Shown: in pieces, positions 6,123 through 12,557 of the stretch
How the letters are laid out: every line of letters starts with the position of its first letter
How positions within the stretch are numbered: position 1 is the first letter of the stretch
NCBI GenBank assembly: GCA_041640815.1
Contig: JBEPZO010000046.1
Location: 1-12,557, forward strand
Length of the DNA: 12,557 bases
From: JANWZL01 sp041640815
GTDB lineage: Bacteria; Pseudomonadota; Gammaproteobacteria; Burkholderiales; Thiobacillaceae
Direction of reading: 5' to 3'
Translations under genes and position numbers: made by a program
The notes under the pieces: generated by a model
Database searches by the model: none
Told to the model about the DNA's origin: nothing
What the model saw: the letters and a program-made list of their open reading frames with translations, nothing else

Positions 6123-6854
6123 ATGGCCGGACATTCCAAATGGGCAAACATCCAGCACCGTAAGGGACGGCAGGACGAGAAACGCGGCAAGATCTTCTCG
6201 CGCCTGGCCAAGGAGATCACCGTGGCGGCCAAGCTGGGCGGCGGCGACCCGAGTTTTAACCCGCGCCTGCGCCTCGCCATCGAAAAGGCCAAGGCGGTGA
6301 ACATGCCCAGCGACAACATCGAGCGGGCGGTGAAGAAGGGCACGGGTGAGCTCGAGGGGGTCAATTACGAGGCGGTGCGCTATGAGGGCTATGGCCCGGG
6401 CGGGGTGCCCGTCATCGTCGACTGTCTCACCGATAACAAGACCCGCACCGTGGCCGAGGTGCGCCATGCCTTCAGCAAGCATGGTGGCAATCTGGGTACC
6501 GATGGCTCGGTGGCGTTCCAGTTCAAGCACTGCGGCCAGATCGTGCTCGCGCCAGGGGCGGACGAGGACAAGGTGATGGAGGTGGCGCTCGATGCCGGCG
6601 CCGAGGACGTCATCCGCAACGACGATGGCTCCATCGAGGTGATCACCGCGCCCTATAATGACCTGACCACGGTCAAAGAGGCGCTGGAAAAGGCGGGCTT
6701 CTCGGTCGCCTTCGCCGAGACGGTAATGAAACCGCTCAACGAGACCGAGGTCACTGGCGACGACGCCGTGAGATTGCGCAAGATGCTGGAGATGCTGGAC
6801 AGCCTGGACGACGTGCAGGAGGTCTACACCGCAGCCATCCTGCCTGACGACTAG
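6123..6854 (+). CDS. yebC: YebC/PmpR-family protein (DUF28; regulator or ribosome-associated factor)
   Basis: The 243-residue product begins MAGHSKWANIQHRKG, the signature N-terminus of the YebC family, and keeps the family features KIFSRLAKEI, PSDNIERAVKKG, the YEGYGPGG loop and the NLGTDGSVAFQF segment. Length is standard. Members are described as DNA-binding transcription regulators, and more recently some as translation factors that relieve ribosome stalling; which applies here cannot be read from sequence. It is cytosolic. The gene lies 6 nt before ruvC in the same direction, and yebC-ruvC-ruvA(-ruvB) is a widespread operon. The ATG at 6123 gives the canonical N-terminus. Confidence 0.95.
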   Translation: MAGHSKWANIQHRKGRQDEKRGKIFSRLAKEITVAAKLGGGDPSFNPRLRLAIEKAKAVNMPSDNIERAVKKGTGELEGVNYEAVRYEGYGPGGVPVIVDCLTDNKTRTVAEVRHAFSKHGGNLGTDGSVAFQFKHCGQIVLAPGADEDKVMEVALDAGAEDVIRNDDGSIEVITAPYNDLTTVKEALEKAGFSVAFAETVMKPLNETEVTGDDAVRLRKMLEMLDSLDDVQEVYTAAILPDD

Positions 6855-6860
6855 ACCTCG

Positions 6861-7379
6861 ATGCGCATCCTCGGCCTCGATCCCGGCTTGCGCATCACCG
6901 GCTACGGTGTCATCGACAAAGTCGGCCAAGCCCTGCGCTATGTCGCAAGCGGGGTCGTACGCACGGGGGCGGGTGAGCTGCCGCAGCGCATCCATGTCCT
7001 GTTCGCCGGCATACAGGAAATCGTCGCCACCTATGCACCGCAGGCGAGCGCGGTGGAAAAGGTGTTCGTCAACGTCAACCCTGAGTCCACCTTGCTGCTC
7101 GGCCAGGCGCGTGGTGCCGCCATCGCCGCCCTTACCCACGCAGGCCAGCCGGTCTATGAGTACACCGCGCTACAGGTCAAACAGGCGGTGGTGGGCAACG
7201 GCCATGCCGACAAGCAGCAGGTCATGCATATGGTGCAACGGCTGTTGCGCCTGCCGAGCGCACCCAGTGCCGATGCCGCGGATGCGCTTGCCTGTGCCAT
7301 CTGCCATGCGCATGGCGGTATGGGCTTGGGGGCGCTCGTGACTGCCGGGCGGCGCATCCGCGGCGGACGGCTGTTATGA
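6861..7379 (+). CDS. ruvC: Crossover junction endodeoxyribonuclease RuvC
   Basis: This 172-residue dimeric nuclease resolves Holliday junctions by paired nicks, working with the RuvAB branch-migration motor. The RNase H fold and its four acidic metal ligands are intact and at the same numbers as in E. coli: D7 (LGLDPG), E66 (AVEKVFVN), D138 and D141 (SADAADALA). Length is standard. There is no clear Shine-Dalgarno site; the start lies 6 nt after the yebC stop, so translation probably depends on ribosomes arriving from yebC. The stop overlaps a 26-codon micro-ORF by ATGA. Confidence 0.97.
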   Translation: MRILGLDPGLRITGYGVIDKVGQALRYVASGVVRTGAGELPQRIHVLFAGIQEIVATYAPQASAVEKVFVNVNPESTLLLGQARGAAIAALTHAGQPVYEYTALQVKQAVVGNGHADKQQVMHMVQRLLRLPSAPSADAADALACAICHAHGGMGLGALVTAGRRIRGGRLL

Positions 7380-7456
7380 ACCTCTTCGCCTTCTGGCTTG
7401 CTTGTCGGCAGCCGGGCGGTACCTGCTTGGCCCAAGCGATCGCGCATGATCGGTAG
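7376..7456 (+). CDS. Possible coupling micro-ORF between ruvC and ruvA
   Basis: A 26-codon frame starts ATGA on the ruvC stop and ends with TAG at 7454-7456, 8 nt downstream of the ruvA ATG (7446). The peptide starts MNLFAFWLACRQPGG and resembles nothing I recognise. ruvA has no Shine-Dalgarno sequence, so ribosomes finishing this frame could re-initiate at the ruvA start. It may equally be a chance reading frame in a 66-nt gap. Confidence 0.25.
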   Translation: MNLFAFWLACRQPGGTCLAQAIAHDR

Positions 7457-8030
7457 GATTAGCGGCACCCTGCTGGAGAAGCATCCGCCCCTGGTGCTCA
7501 TCGACGTGCACGGCGTCGCCTACGAGCTCGACGTGCCCATGAGCACCTATTACAACTTACCGGCGGCGGGGGAACGGCTGAGCCTCTACACCCATTTGTG
7601 GGTGCGCGAGGACGCCCAGCAGCTGTATGGCTTTCTCACCGCCAAGGAGCGTGAGGTCTTCCGCCTGCTGATCCGCATCAGCGGTGTCGGGCCCAAGCTG
7701 GCCTTGGCGGTGCTCTCTGGGCTGAGCGTGGACGAACTGGCCCAGGCGGTCGCGCTGCAAGAGGCGGCGCGCCTGACGCGCATCCCTGGCGTGGGCAGAA
7801 AGACGGCTGAGCGTCTGCTGCTCGAGCTCAAGGGGAGATTGGCCGCGGCCTTGCCCATGGGGCCTGCCGCCAGCGACGCCCCGGCGGGCGTTGAGGCCGA
7901 TGCCCTCGGCGCCCTGCTGGCGCTCGGATATTCCGAGCGTGAGGCGATGGCTGCCGTCAGGCGCCTGCCCGCAGGGCTCACCCTGGAGGAGGCCATCCGC
8001 CAGGCGCTGAAACTGCTCGCCCAGAAATAG
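7446..8030 (+). CDS. ruvA: Holliday junction DNA helicase subunit RuvA
   Basis: This 194-residue protein forms tetramers that hold the four-way junction and recruit RuvB. Domain I (residues 1-65) starts MIGRISGTL and has the acidic pin residues E55 and D56. Two helix-hairpin-helix motifs follow, RISGVGPKLA (78-87) and IPGVGRKTAERLL (113-125). A flexible linker with AASDAPAG leads to the C-terminal RuvB-binding domain, from about 150. All domains are complete. ATG at 7446 gives the conserved N-terminus, although no Shine-Dalgarno site precedes it. ruvB is absent downstream: cysG begins converging 3 nt after the stop. Confidence 0.96.
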   Translation: MIGRISGTLLEKHPPLVLIDVHGVAYELDVPMSTYYNLPAAGERLSLYTHLWVREDAQQLYGFLTAKEREVFRLLIRISGVGPKLALAVLSGLSVDELAQAVALQEAARLTRIPGVGRKTAERLLLELKGRLAAALPMGPAASDAPAGVEADALGALLALGYSEREAMAAVRRLPAGLTLEEAIRQALKLLAQK

Positions 8031-8033
8031 GGC

Positions 8034-9506
8034 TTACGAGCTGCCCGCCGCCGGCGTCCCCTCGTGCTCCAGATGCGCGGGGCGATCGAGCGGCGTATGC
8101 CAATGGTCGTCGGCAGCCGGTTCCGGGTGGAACCAGTTGAGCTTGTCGTGCAGCTTGACCACGTCGCCGACGATGATCAGGGTGGGCGGCTTGAGTTCGG
8201 CCTTGGCAGCCAGCGCCGGCAGGGTCTCCAGGGTGCCGGTGACCACCTTCTGGTTGGGGGTGGTGCCTTGTTGCACGATGGCTGCCGGTGTGGTCGGCGC
8301 CAGGCCATGCGCGATCATCTCGCGGCACAAGGTGACCAGGCCCTTGAGGCCCATGTAGATGACGATGGTCTGGTGTGGGCGGCAGAGCATGTCCCAGTCC
8401 AGATCCATGCTGTTGTCCTTGAGGTGGCCGGTGACGAAGATCAGGGCCTGGGCATGGTCGCGGTGGGTGAGGGGGATGCCGGCATAGGCCGCCACGCCGG
8501 CAGCAGCGGTGACAGCGGGTACCACTTGGAAGGGAATGCCGTGCTCGCGCAGGGTCTCGATCTCCTCACCGCCACGGCCGAAGATGAAGGGATCGCCGCC
8601 CTTCAAGCGCAAGACGCGTTTGCCTTCCTTGGCCAGCCGCACGAGCAGGTGGTTGATGTCCTCCTGCGGCAGGGTATGGTTGTCGCGCTCCTTGCCGACA
8701 TAGATGCGGTCGGCGTCACGCCGGCACATGTCGAGGATGGGCGGCGAGACGAGACGGTCGTAGACCACCACATCGGCCTGCTGCATCAGGCGCAGCGCGC
8801 GGAAGGTGAGCAGGTCGGGGTTGCCGGGGCCGGCGCCGACGAGATAGACCTCGCCGCGCTCTGGCACCGCTGCCGACTGCTCCAGCATGCGTGCCAGGGC
8901 CGTCTCGGCCTCCTGCTCACGGCCAGCGAACACCATCTCGGCGATGGGCGACAGCAGCGCCTTCTCCCAGAACTTGCGCCGCCCCTCGGAGGTAGGGAAG
9001 CGCTGGCGCACGCGGGCCTTGAAGCGTCCGACCAAGGCGGCCAGCCGGCCATAGGCGGCGGGGATGAGGGTCTCGAGCCTGGCGCGCAACAGCCGCGACA
9101 GCACCGGCGCCTCACCGCCGCTCGACACCGCCACCATGACCGGTGAGCGATCGATGATGGAGGGCATGATGAAGCTGCACAGCTCCGGCTTGTCGACGAC
9201 GTTGACCGGTAGGTGACGGGCGCGGGCCGCCGCATAGACCTGTCGATCGAGCGCCGTGTCGCCGCTGGCGGCAAACACGAGCTCCATGCCATTAAGGTGC
9301 GCCTCGGTGAAGGACTCTTGGCGGTGCAGCAGGCGGTCCGTGCCATTGAGCTCGTTGAATGCCGCGGCAAGCGGCTGCGGGCTCACCACGGTGACCCAGG
9401 CGCCGGCAGCGAGTACGAGCGCGGCTTTGCGCGCCGCGGTGTCACCACCCCCGACCACCAGGGCGTTCTTGCCACGCAGATCGAGAAAGATGGGTAGATA
9501 GTCCAT
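8034..9506 (-). CDS. cysG: Siroheme synthase (uroporphyrinogen methyltransferase / dehydrogenase / ferrochelatase)
   Basis: The 490-residue trifunctional CysG converts uroporphyrinogen III to siroheme. The N-terminal dehydrogenase-chelatase half has an NAD-binding GGGDTAARKA (19-28), D105 in NVVDKPELC, and the SSGG loop with S128. The C-terminal SUMT half shows VGAGPGNPDLLT (from about 222), D near 249, RLKGGDPFIFGRGGEE (around 300-314), GIPLTHRDHA and the methionine of VIYMGLKG near 384. These match the catalytic Asp, Lys and Met of E. coli CysG. A C-terminal tail of about 35 residues goes beyond the usual end. The start has only a weak GAAGA site. Lying directly after dsrR in a dsr cluster, it most likely supplies siroheme for DsrAB, and it may also serve assimilatory sulfite or nitrite reductase. 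Confidence 0.96.
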   Translation of the reverse strand: MDYLPIFLDLRGKNALVVGGGDTAARKAALVLAAGAWVTVVSPQPLAAAFNELNGTDRLLHRQESFTEAHLNGMELVFAASGDTALDRQVYAAARARHLPVNVVDKPELCSFIMPSIIDRSPVMVAVSSGGEAPVLSRLLRARLETLIPAAYGRLAALVGRFKARVRQRFPTSEGRRKFWEKALLSPIAEMVFAGREQEAETALARMLEQSAAVPERGEVYLVGAGPGNPDLLTFRALRLMQQADVVVYDRLVSPPILDMCRRDADRIYVGKERDNHTLPQEDINHLLVRLAKEGKRVLRLKGGDPFIFGRGGEEIETLREHGIPFQVVPAVTAAAGVAAYAGIPLTHRDHAQALIFVTGHLKDNSMDLDWDMLCRPHQTIVIYMGLKGLVTLCREMIAHGLAPTTPAAIVQQGTTPNQKVVTGTLETLPALAAKAELKPPTLIIVGDVVKLHDKLNWFHPEPAADDHWHTPLDRPAHLEHEGTPAAGSS

Positions 9507-9523
9507 AGCGTCTTCAACGAGGA

Positions 9524-9557
9524 GGCGGTGGCAGAAGGGAGTTGCCCGCCACCTGCC
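9524..9557 (-). other. Hairpin in the dsrR-cysG gap
   Basis: On the minus strand GGCAGGTGGC (9557-9548) pairs with GCCACCGCC (9532-9524), leaving one bulged A and a 15-nt loop. No T-run follows, so it is not an intrinsic terminator. It could be a processing or stability element that sets cysG level within the transcript. Next to it lies a tandem 7-bp repeat, GATCGAG twice at 9558-9571. Confidence 0.35.
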
Positions 9558-9575
9558 GATCGAGGATCGAGGCGA

Positions 9576-9950
9576 TCAGCCACCACAGCCACCGCTACCG
9601 CAGCCGCCCTGGCCACCCTGGGCGGAGCCGCAGCCACTGCCGCAGCCTCCGGAAGGGGTGTCGCTGGCGCTTGGCTTCATGAACACGAAGCGGTATTGGC
9701 CAGGAGCGACCTCGGCGAAGTCCAGGGTCACATCCTCCAGATAGGGGGCACTGTGTTTGGAGATCAGCAGGGTAATGCCCCAAGACTCATGCACGGCATC
9801 GTTTTCGCGCTCATGGTCGAAGCCCATGCCGAATTCGAGCATGCCGGCCTCGTTCACCTTGGCGGCAAGGCGCAAGGCCATGCCCTGGGCGTCACTGTTT
9901 TCTGCTGCTAAGCGGATCTGCTCGGCTGCTGCCTTGGTCAGGCTGATCAT
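9576..9950 (-). CDS. dsrR: DsrR-like A-type carrier family protein with Cys/Gly-rich tail
   Basis: This 124-residue protein belongs to the IscA/SufA/ErpA (HesB) fold: MISLTKAAAEQIRLA, then ALRLAAKVNEAGMLEFGMGFD and the beta-rich remainder. In true A-type carriers the NEAG position reads SGCSG and holds the first iron-sulfur cysteine (C35 in IscA). Here it is alanine. The usual C-terminal CGCG motif is replaced by a tail from residue 99 with four cysteines (C103, C107, C117, C122) among glycine and serine. DsrR of Allochromatium vinosum, encoded after dsrN, is likewise described as an A-type relative lacking conserved cysteines. Position and sequence therefore support DsrR, an accessory protein of sulfur oxidation whose exact role is unsettled. 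AAGGAAG (9961-9955 on the minus strand) marks the start. Confidence 0.8.
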   Translation of the reverse strand: MISLTKAAAEQIRLAAENSDAQGMALRLAAKVNEAGMLEFGMGFDHERENDAVHESWGITLLISKHSAPYLEDVTLDFAEVAPGQYRFVFMKPSASDTPSGGCGSGCGSAQGGQGGCGSGGCGG

Positions 9951-9992
9951 AGCTCTTCCTTTCTAAAAATGGGCGCCGCATGGCGACGCTGG

Positions 9993-10018
9993 AAAAAACT
10001 CGCACACTGCGGTGAGCG
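9993..10018 (-). terminator. Terminator-like hairpin after dsrN
   Basis: On the minus strand CGCTCAC (10018-10012) pairs with GTGTGCG (10007-10001), with one T-T mismatch and a four-base loop. Two bases later comes a run of six T (9998-9993). This has the form of a weak intrinsic terminator or attenuator between dsrN and dsrR. It lies 62 nt after the dsrN stop and 43 nt before the dsrR start. Confidence 0.5.
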
Positions 10019-10079
10019 CTGGGGGCGTGGATCATGGCGCTACCGCCACGCGCACCGCGTCCATTCTCTCTACCATAGT

Positions 10080-11468
10080 TCATGCAGCGCGACGGAGCCG
10101 TTCTGCTTGACGGCTGCGATCACGCACCAGGTCGAGAAAGGGGCCGATCCAACCCCGCTCACCCGAGCCGCGGCGATGGCAATAGGCAGCGAGCATGTTT
10201 TTGTAGACTACGCCGTCGTGCTCGCCGTCTATGCCCACGCCGCGCGCCACGCGGTAGGCGTAGGCGACGCGCTCGGCCAGGTTGATGAGCTTCGAGTGGT
10301 GGAACTCATGCGCCGGGATCGGGGTGTCGACGGTGGGCGCCAGGGCGGCATCGCCCGTGCTGGTCAGCAGGGCGTAGCCACGCCCCACCGGCCGCTCCTG
10401 CATGACGCAGTCGCCCGGCACGATGCCAACCATCTCGCCATGGCGTTCGCCCCAGGCGATGCTGCGCGACAGATACATCAAGCCGCCGCATTCGGCGTAG
10501 GTCGGCAGCCCCGCCTCGATGGCGCGCCGAATGTCTGCCCGCAAGGCGCGGTTGGCGGCGAGGTCTTCGATGAACACCTCGGGGAAGCCGCCGCCCAGGA
10601 TGAGGCCATCGACATCCGGTAGCCGTTCGTCCTTCAGGGTGTCGAAGGGCACGAGCCGAACACCGGCCTGACGCAGGCTGTCCAGGTCTTCTTGGTAGTA
10701 GAAGCCAAAGGCATGGTCCTGCGCGATGGCGATGCTAAGCCCGGCGGCTTGCCTAAGCATGGGGGGCGCGCTGGAGGTGGCCAGGGAGAGCGGCGCCGCC
10801 AGGGCGAGCAGGGCGTCGAGGTCGACGCGCTCGGCGATCAGGCTGGCGATGCGGGCGATGCGCGCCTCTGCCGCAGGGGTCTCGTTACCCGGTATCAGGC
10901 CGAGGTGACGCTCGGTGATGGCTAGCCGCGGATCGCGCGGGATGGCGCCCAAGACCGGCAACCCCACATAGCGCTCGATGACGGCGCGCAGCTTGCCTTC
11001 ATGACGCGGGCCGCCGACCTTGTTGAGGATGATGCCGGCGATGTTCACCTCGGGGTCGAAGTCCAGATAGCCGCGGAGCAAGGGGGCGACGCCGCGGGTC
11101 ATGCCCTGGGTGTCCAAGATCAGCACGACGGGCATCCCAAGCAGCTTGGCCATCGCCGCGTTGCTGTCGCAGCCTTCGAGGTCCATGCCGTCATAAAGCC
11201 CTTTGTTGCCCTCGACCAAGGCGATGTCGGCGGCGCTAGCATGGCGTGTGAAGAGATCCAAGATCTCCTGCCGCGTCATCATGTGAAAGTCGAGGTTGTA
11301 ACAGGGCCTGCCGGCGGCTAGCCCATGCCAGATGGGGTCGATGTAGTCCGGCCCCTTCTTGAAGGGCTGCACCTTTAGACCACGCTCGCGCAGGGCGCGC
11401 GCCAGCCCCATGGTGAGGATGGTCTTGCCCGAAGACTTATGGGCGGCGGAGAGGTAGATACCGAACAT
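10080..11468 (-). CDS. dsrN: Siroheme amidotransferase, CobB/cobyrinate a,c-diamide synthase-like (DsrN)
   Basis: The 462-residue protein has the two-domain CobB layout. An ATP-binding domain starts SAAHKSSGKT (residues 7-16), with KKGPDYIDP and EGNKGLYDG following. A class I glutamine amidotransferase domain begins near 240, with GGGFPEVF, the nucleophile elbow AECGGLMY (C327) and a C-terminal NMLAAYCHRRG in which H431 is the likely partner. CobB amidates cobyrinate in cobalamin synthesis. No other cobalamin gene is here, and the protein sits between dsrP and dsrR. DsrN is the dsr-encoded relative proposed to amidate siroheme for DsrAB. ATG at 11468 gives the standard N-terminus but has a poor ribosome binding site. 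A TTG at 11486 behind GAAGAAG is an alternative. An ATG at 11519 falls inside the terminator and is rejected. Confidence 0.9.
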   Translation of the reverse strand: MFGIYLSAAHKSSGKTILTMGLARALRERGLKVQPFKKGPDYIDPIWHGLAAGRPCYNLDFHMMTRQEILDLFTRHASAADIALVEGNKGLYDGMDLEGCDSNAAMAKLLGMPVVLILDTQGMTRGVAPLLRGYLDFDPEVNIAGIILNKVGGPRHEGKLRAVIERYVGLPVLGAIPRDPRLAITERHLGLIPGNETPAAEARIARIASLIAERVDLDALLALAAPLSLATSSAPPMLRQAAGLSIAIAQDHAFGFYYQEDLDSLRQAGVRLVPFDTLKDERLPDVDGLILGGGFPEVFIEDLAANRALRADIRRAIEAGLPTYAECGGLMYLSRSIAWGERHGEMVGIVPGDCVMQERPVGRGYALLTSTGDAALAPTVDTPIPAHEFHHSKLINLAERVAYAYRVARGVGIDGEHDGVVYKNMLAAYCHRRGSGERGWIGPFLDLVRDRSRQAERLRRAA

Positions 11469-11506
11469 CGACTTGGTGTCAAACAAATCTTCTTCAAAGA
11501 TAACAC

Positions 11507-11533
11507 AAAAGCCGACCATTTTGGTCGGCTTTT
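11507..11533. terminator. Strong intrinsic terminator between dsrP and dsrN
   Basis: AAAAGCCGACC and GGTCGGCTTTT form an exact 11-bp inverted repeat around ATTTT, or 12 bp with a TTT loop. Read on the minus strand the GC stem is followed by TTTT, a textbook rho-independent terminator 28 nt after the dsrP stop. By symmetry it would also stop transcription from the other side. dsrN starts 38 nt further on, so dsrN-dsrR-cysG depend on read-through or on a promoter of their own; none is obvious between 11468 and 11507. Confidence 0.85.
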
Positions 11534-11561
11534 GGGCGCATACGCCTTGGCCTTAGCGGCC

Positions 11562-12557
11562 TCAGGTCGCCTGCAGCTCGATGTCCTTGAAGTCGTCCTG
11601 CGGCATGAACTTCAATACCCTGACGGCGACGGTGGTGATGAGGAAGGCCACGGCGATGCCGCCGATGCCGAGCAGGAATTCCCAGATGCTCGGCGTGTAG
11701 CTGTTGACGACGCCATCGTAGAAGCTGCTGGACTCGGCAAAGCCAGGGAAGATGTCCAGCGGGAAGGCCTGGCCGCCGATGATCGTGACGTACATCTGGA
11801 AGTGGCCGCCCAGCACGACGAGCAAGGCAGCGAAGAACACCGTCGCCGGGTGCTTGCTGGCCGGGCTGAAGATCAGCACCAAGGGGAGGATGCCGCCGAG
11901 CAGGACCTGCCCGCCCCAGAACAGCAGCGGATAGATGCCCCCTTCGAGCAGGAGGAAGCGCTCGAACTCCCACTGCTTGGCGAAGTACATGTTGGTCAGG
12001 TGCAGCACGGCGGTGAAGTACAGGCTGGCCGCGACGAAGATGGCGAGCAGGTTCTTGAGCCGGCGTAGGATGCGCGCATCGACCTGGATGTTGTTCCACT
12101 TATACATCACCGATTGCACGACGATGAACACCGCCAGGCCGTAGGCGAATGAATAGATGATGAACATCGGCGCATAAAGGGCCGAGTTATAGCCGGCGCG
12201 CGCCACCAGGAAGCCGAAGATGGAGCCCGTGGCGGTGGTCAGGATGAGGCGCCAGATGAAGGCGAGCAACCCGAGGGGCTTGGACCAGGGATTGAGCCGC
12301 CGGTCCATCAGCGTCAACAGATAGAGGCCGACAATGGCAAAAAAGCCATTGTAGAAGATCATGTTCCAGGCGAAGATGGACTTGAAGTTGTAGTGCGTCA
12401 TCGCCACGATCAGCCGTTCAGGCCGTCCCAGGTCGAGGACCAGCACGGTCAGGCCGCCGGCCAGCATGGCGATGGCCAAGAGCCCGGACAGCGGGGCGCG
12501 CGCCTTGTACATCTTCTTGCCGAACACCGAGCCGATGGAGGCGACGTTCAGCACCCC
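11562..12557 (-). CDS. dsrP: DsrP, NrfD-family membrane quinone-interacting subunit (5' end missing)
   Basis: The frame is open to the window edge, giving about 332 residues of a protein that continues upstream; GTG at 12552-12554 is an internal codon. The sequence is strongly hydrophobic with about eight membrane helices. They begin with a segment ending VLDLGRPERL, the conserved NrfD/PsrC loop after an early helix, and end with a helix before RVLKFMPQDD. NrfD-type proteins usually have about ten helices, so roughly two are off-window. DsrP is the integral membrane subunit of DsrMKJOP, exchanging electrons between the quinone pool and the cytoplasmic and periplasmic Dsr components. The family alone could also be a polysulfide, tetrathionate or Hdr-like reductase subunit. 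The dsrN and dsrR genes next to it decide for DsrP. A strong terminator follows the gene. Confidence 0.88.
   Translation of the reverse strand, partial: GVLNVASIGSVFGKKMYKARAPLSGLLAIAMLAGGLTVLVLDLGRPERLIVAMTHYNFKSIFAWNMIFYNGFFAIVGLYLLTLMDRRLNPWSKPLGLLAFIWRLILTTATGSIFGFLVARAGYNSALYAPMFIIYSFAYGLAVFIVVQSVMYKWNNIQVDARILRRLKNLLAIFVAASLYFTAVLHLTNMYFAKQWEFERFLLLEGGIYPLLFWGGQVLLGGILPLVLIFSPASKHPATVFFAALLVVLGGHFQMYVTIIGGQAFPLDIFPGFAESSSFYDGVVNSYTPSIWEFLLGIGGIAVAFLITTVAVRVLKFMPQDDFKDIELQAT

Noticed and set aside
6111..7139. 342-codon minus-strand frame opposite yebC and ruvC
   Set aside because: Both plus-strand genes have full family motifs and lengths. The antisense product has no recognisable features.
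8064..9146. Long 360-codon plus-strand open frame opposite cysG
   Set aside because: It is antisense to a well-conserved cysG with intact motifs, and its translation has no recognisable domain. GC-rich third-position bias produces such shadow frames.
10080..11468. Assignment of the CobB-like gene to cobalamin synthesis
   Set aside because: No other cobalamin gene is in the window, and it lies between dsrP and dsrR, the position of dsrN in known rDsr clusters.
11439..12068. 209-codon plus-strand frame opposite dsrN start and dsrP
   Set aside because: It runs through the strong terminator and against a membrane protein gene. Its Glu/Asp/Gln-rich composition is what antisense reading of membrane helices and GC-rich codons gives.
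1..12557. CRISPR array, insertion sequence, prophage or integron
   Set aside because: No regularly spaced repeats, transposase, integrase or terminal inverted repeats were seen. The tRNA-Arg is not flanked by an integrase or an obvious duplicated 3' end.

Overview
The window comes from a GC-rich chromosome of a proteobacterium that very probably oxidises reduced sulfur compounds, most likely a betaproteobacterium of Thiobacillus type. The strongest evidence is the right-hand third. On the minus strand it holds the tail of a reverse dissimilatory sulfite reductase (rDsr) cluster: dsrP (NrfD-like membrane protein, 5' end outside the window), dsrN (CobB-like siroheme amidotransferase), dsrR (A-type carrier relative without the usual cysteine) and cysG (siroheme synthase). 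Host placement is inferred from gene content and order, not from a search.

Left block (1-4026, plus strand): the end of rpe, gph (phosphoglycolate phosphatase), then trpE-trpG-trpD tightly packed, with a 2-nt gap and then an ATGA overlap. rpe and gph next to trpEG is a familiar proteobacterial arrangement. trpC does not follow trpD. Instead there is a 235-bp gap with a good sigma70-type promoter and a hairpin-rich leader of about 130 nt.

Middle block (4262-8030): a single-chain SpeD-SpeE fusion (AdoMet decarboxylase plus aminopropyltransferase), convergent with a tRNA-Arg(CCU) gene on the minus strand. Next come a very short DksA/TraR-type zinc-finger protein, yebC, ruvC and ruvA. ruvB, the usual partner, is absent: ruvA ends 3 nt from the convergently transcribed cysG.

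Right block (8034-12557, minus strand): dsrP - terminator - dsrN - terminator-like hairpin - dsrR - cysG. CysG makes siroheme, DsrN is the expected enzyme for amidating it to the siroamide form used by DsrAB, and DsrP belongs to the DsrMKJOP membrane complex. The module therefore joins prosthetic-group supply to electron transfer for sulfur oxidation. It is split by at least one strong intrinsic terminator, so the accessory genes are probably expressed at a different level from the upstream dsr genes.

Most genes here are standard. The items worth a second look are the speDE fusion with its structured leader, the cysteine-altered DsrR with a Cys/Gly tail, the terminators inside the dsr cluster, and the two positions where a standard operon partner (trpC, ruvB) is missing.
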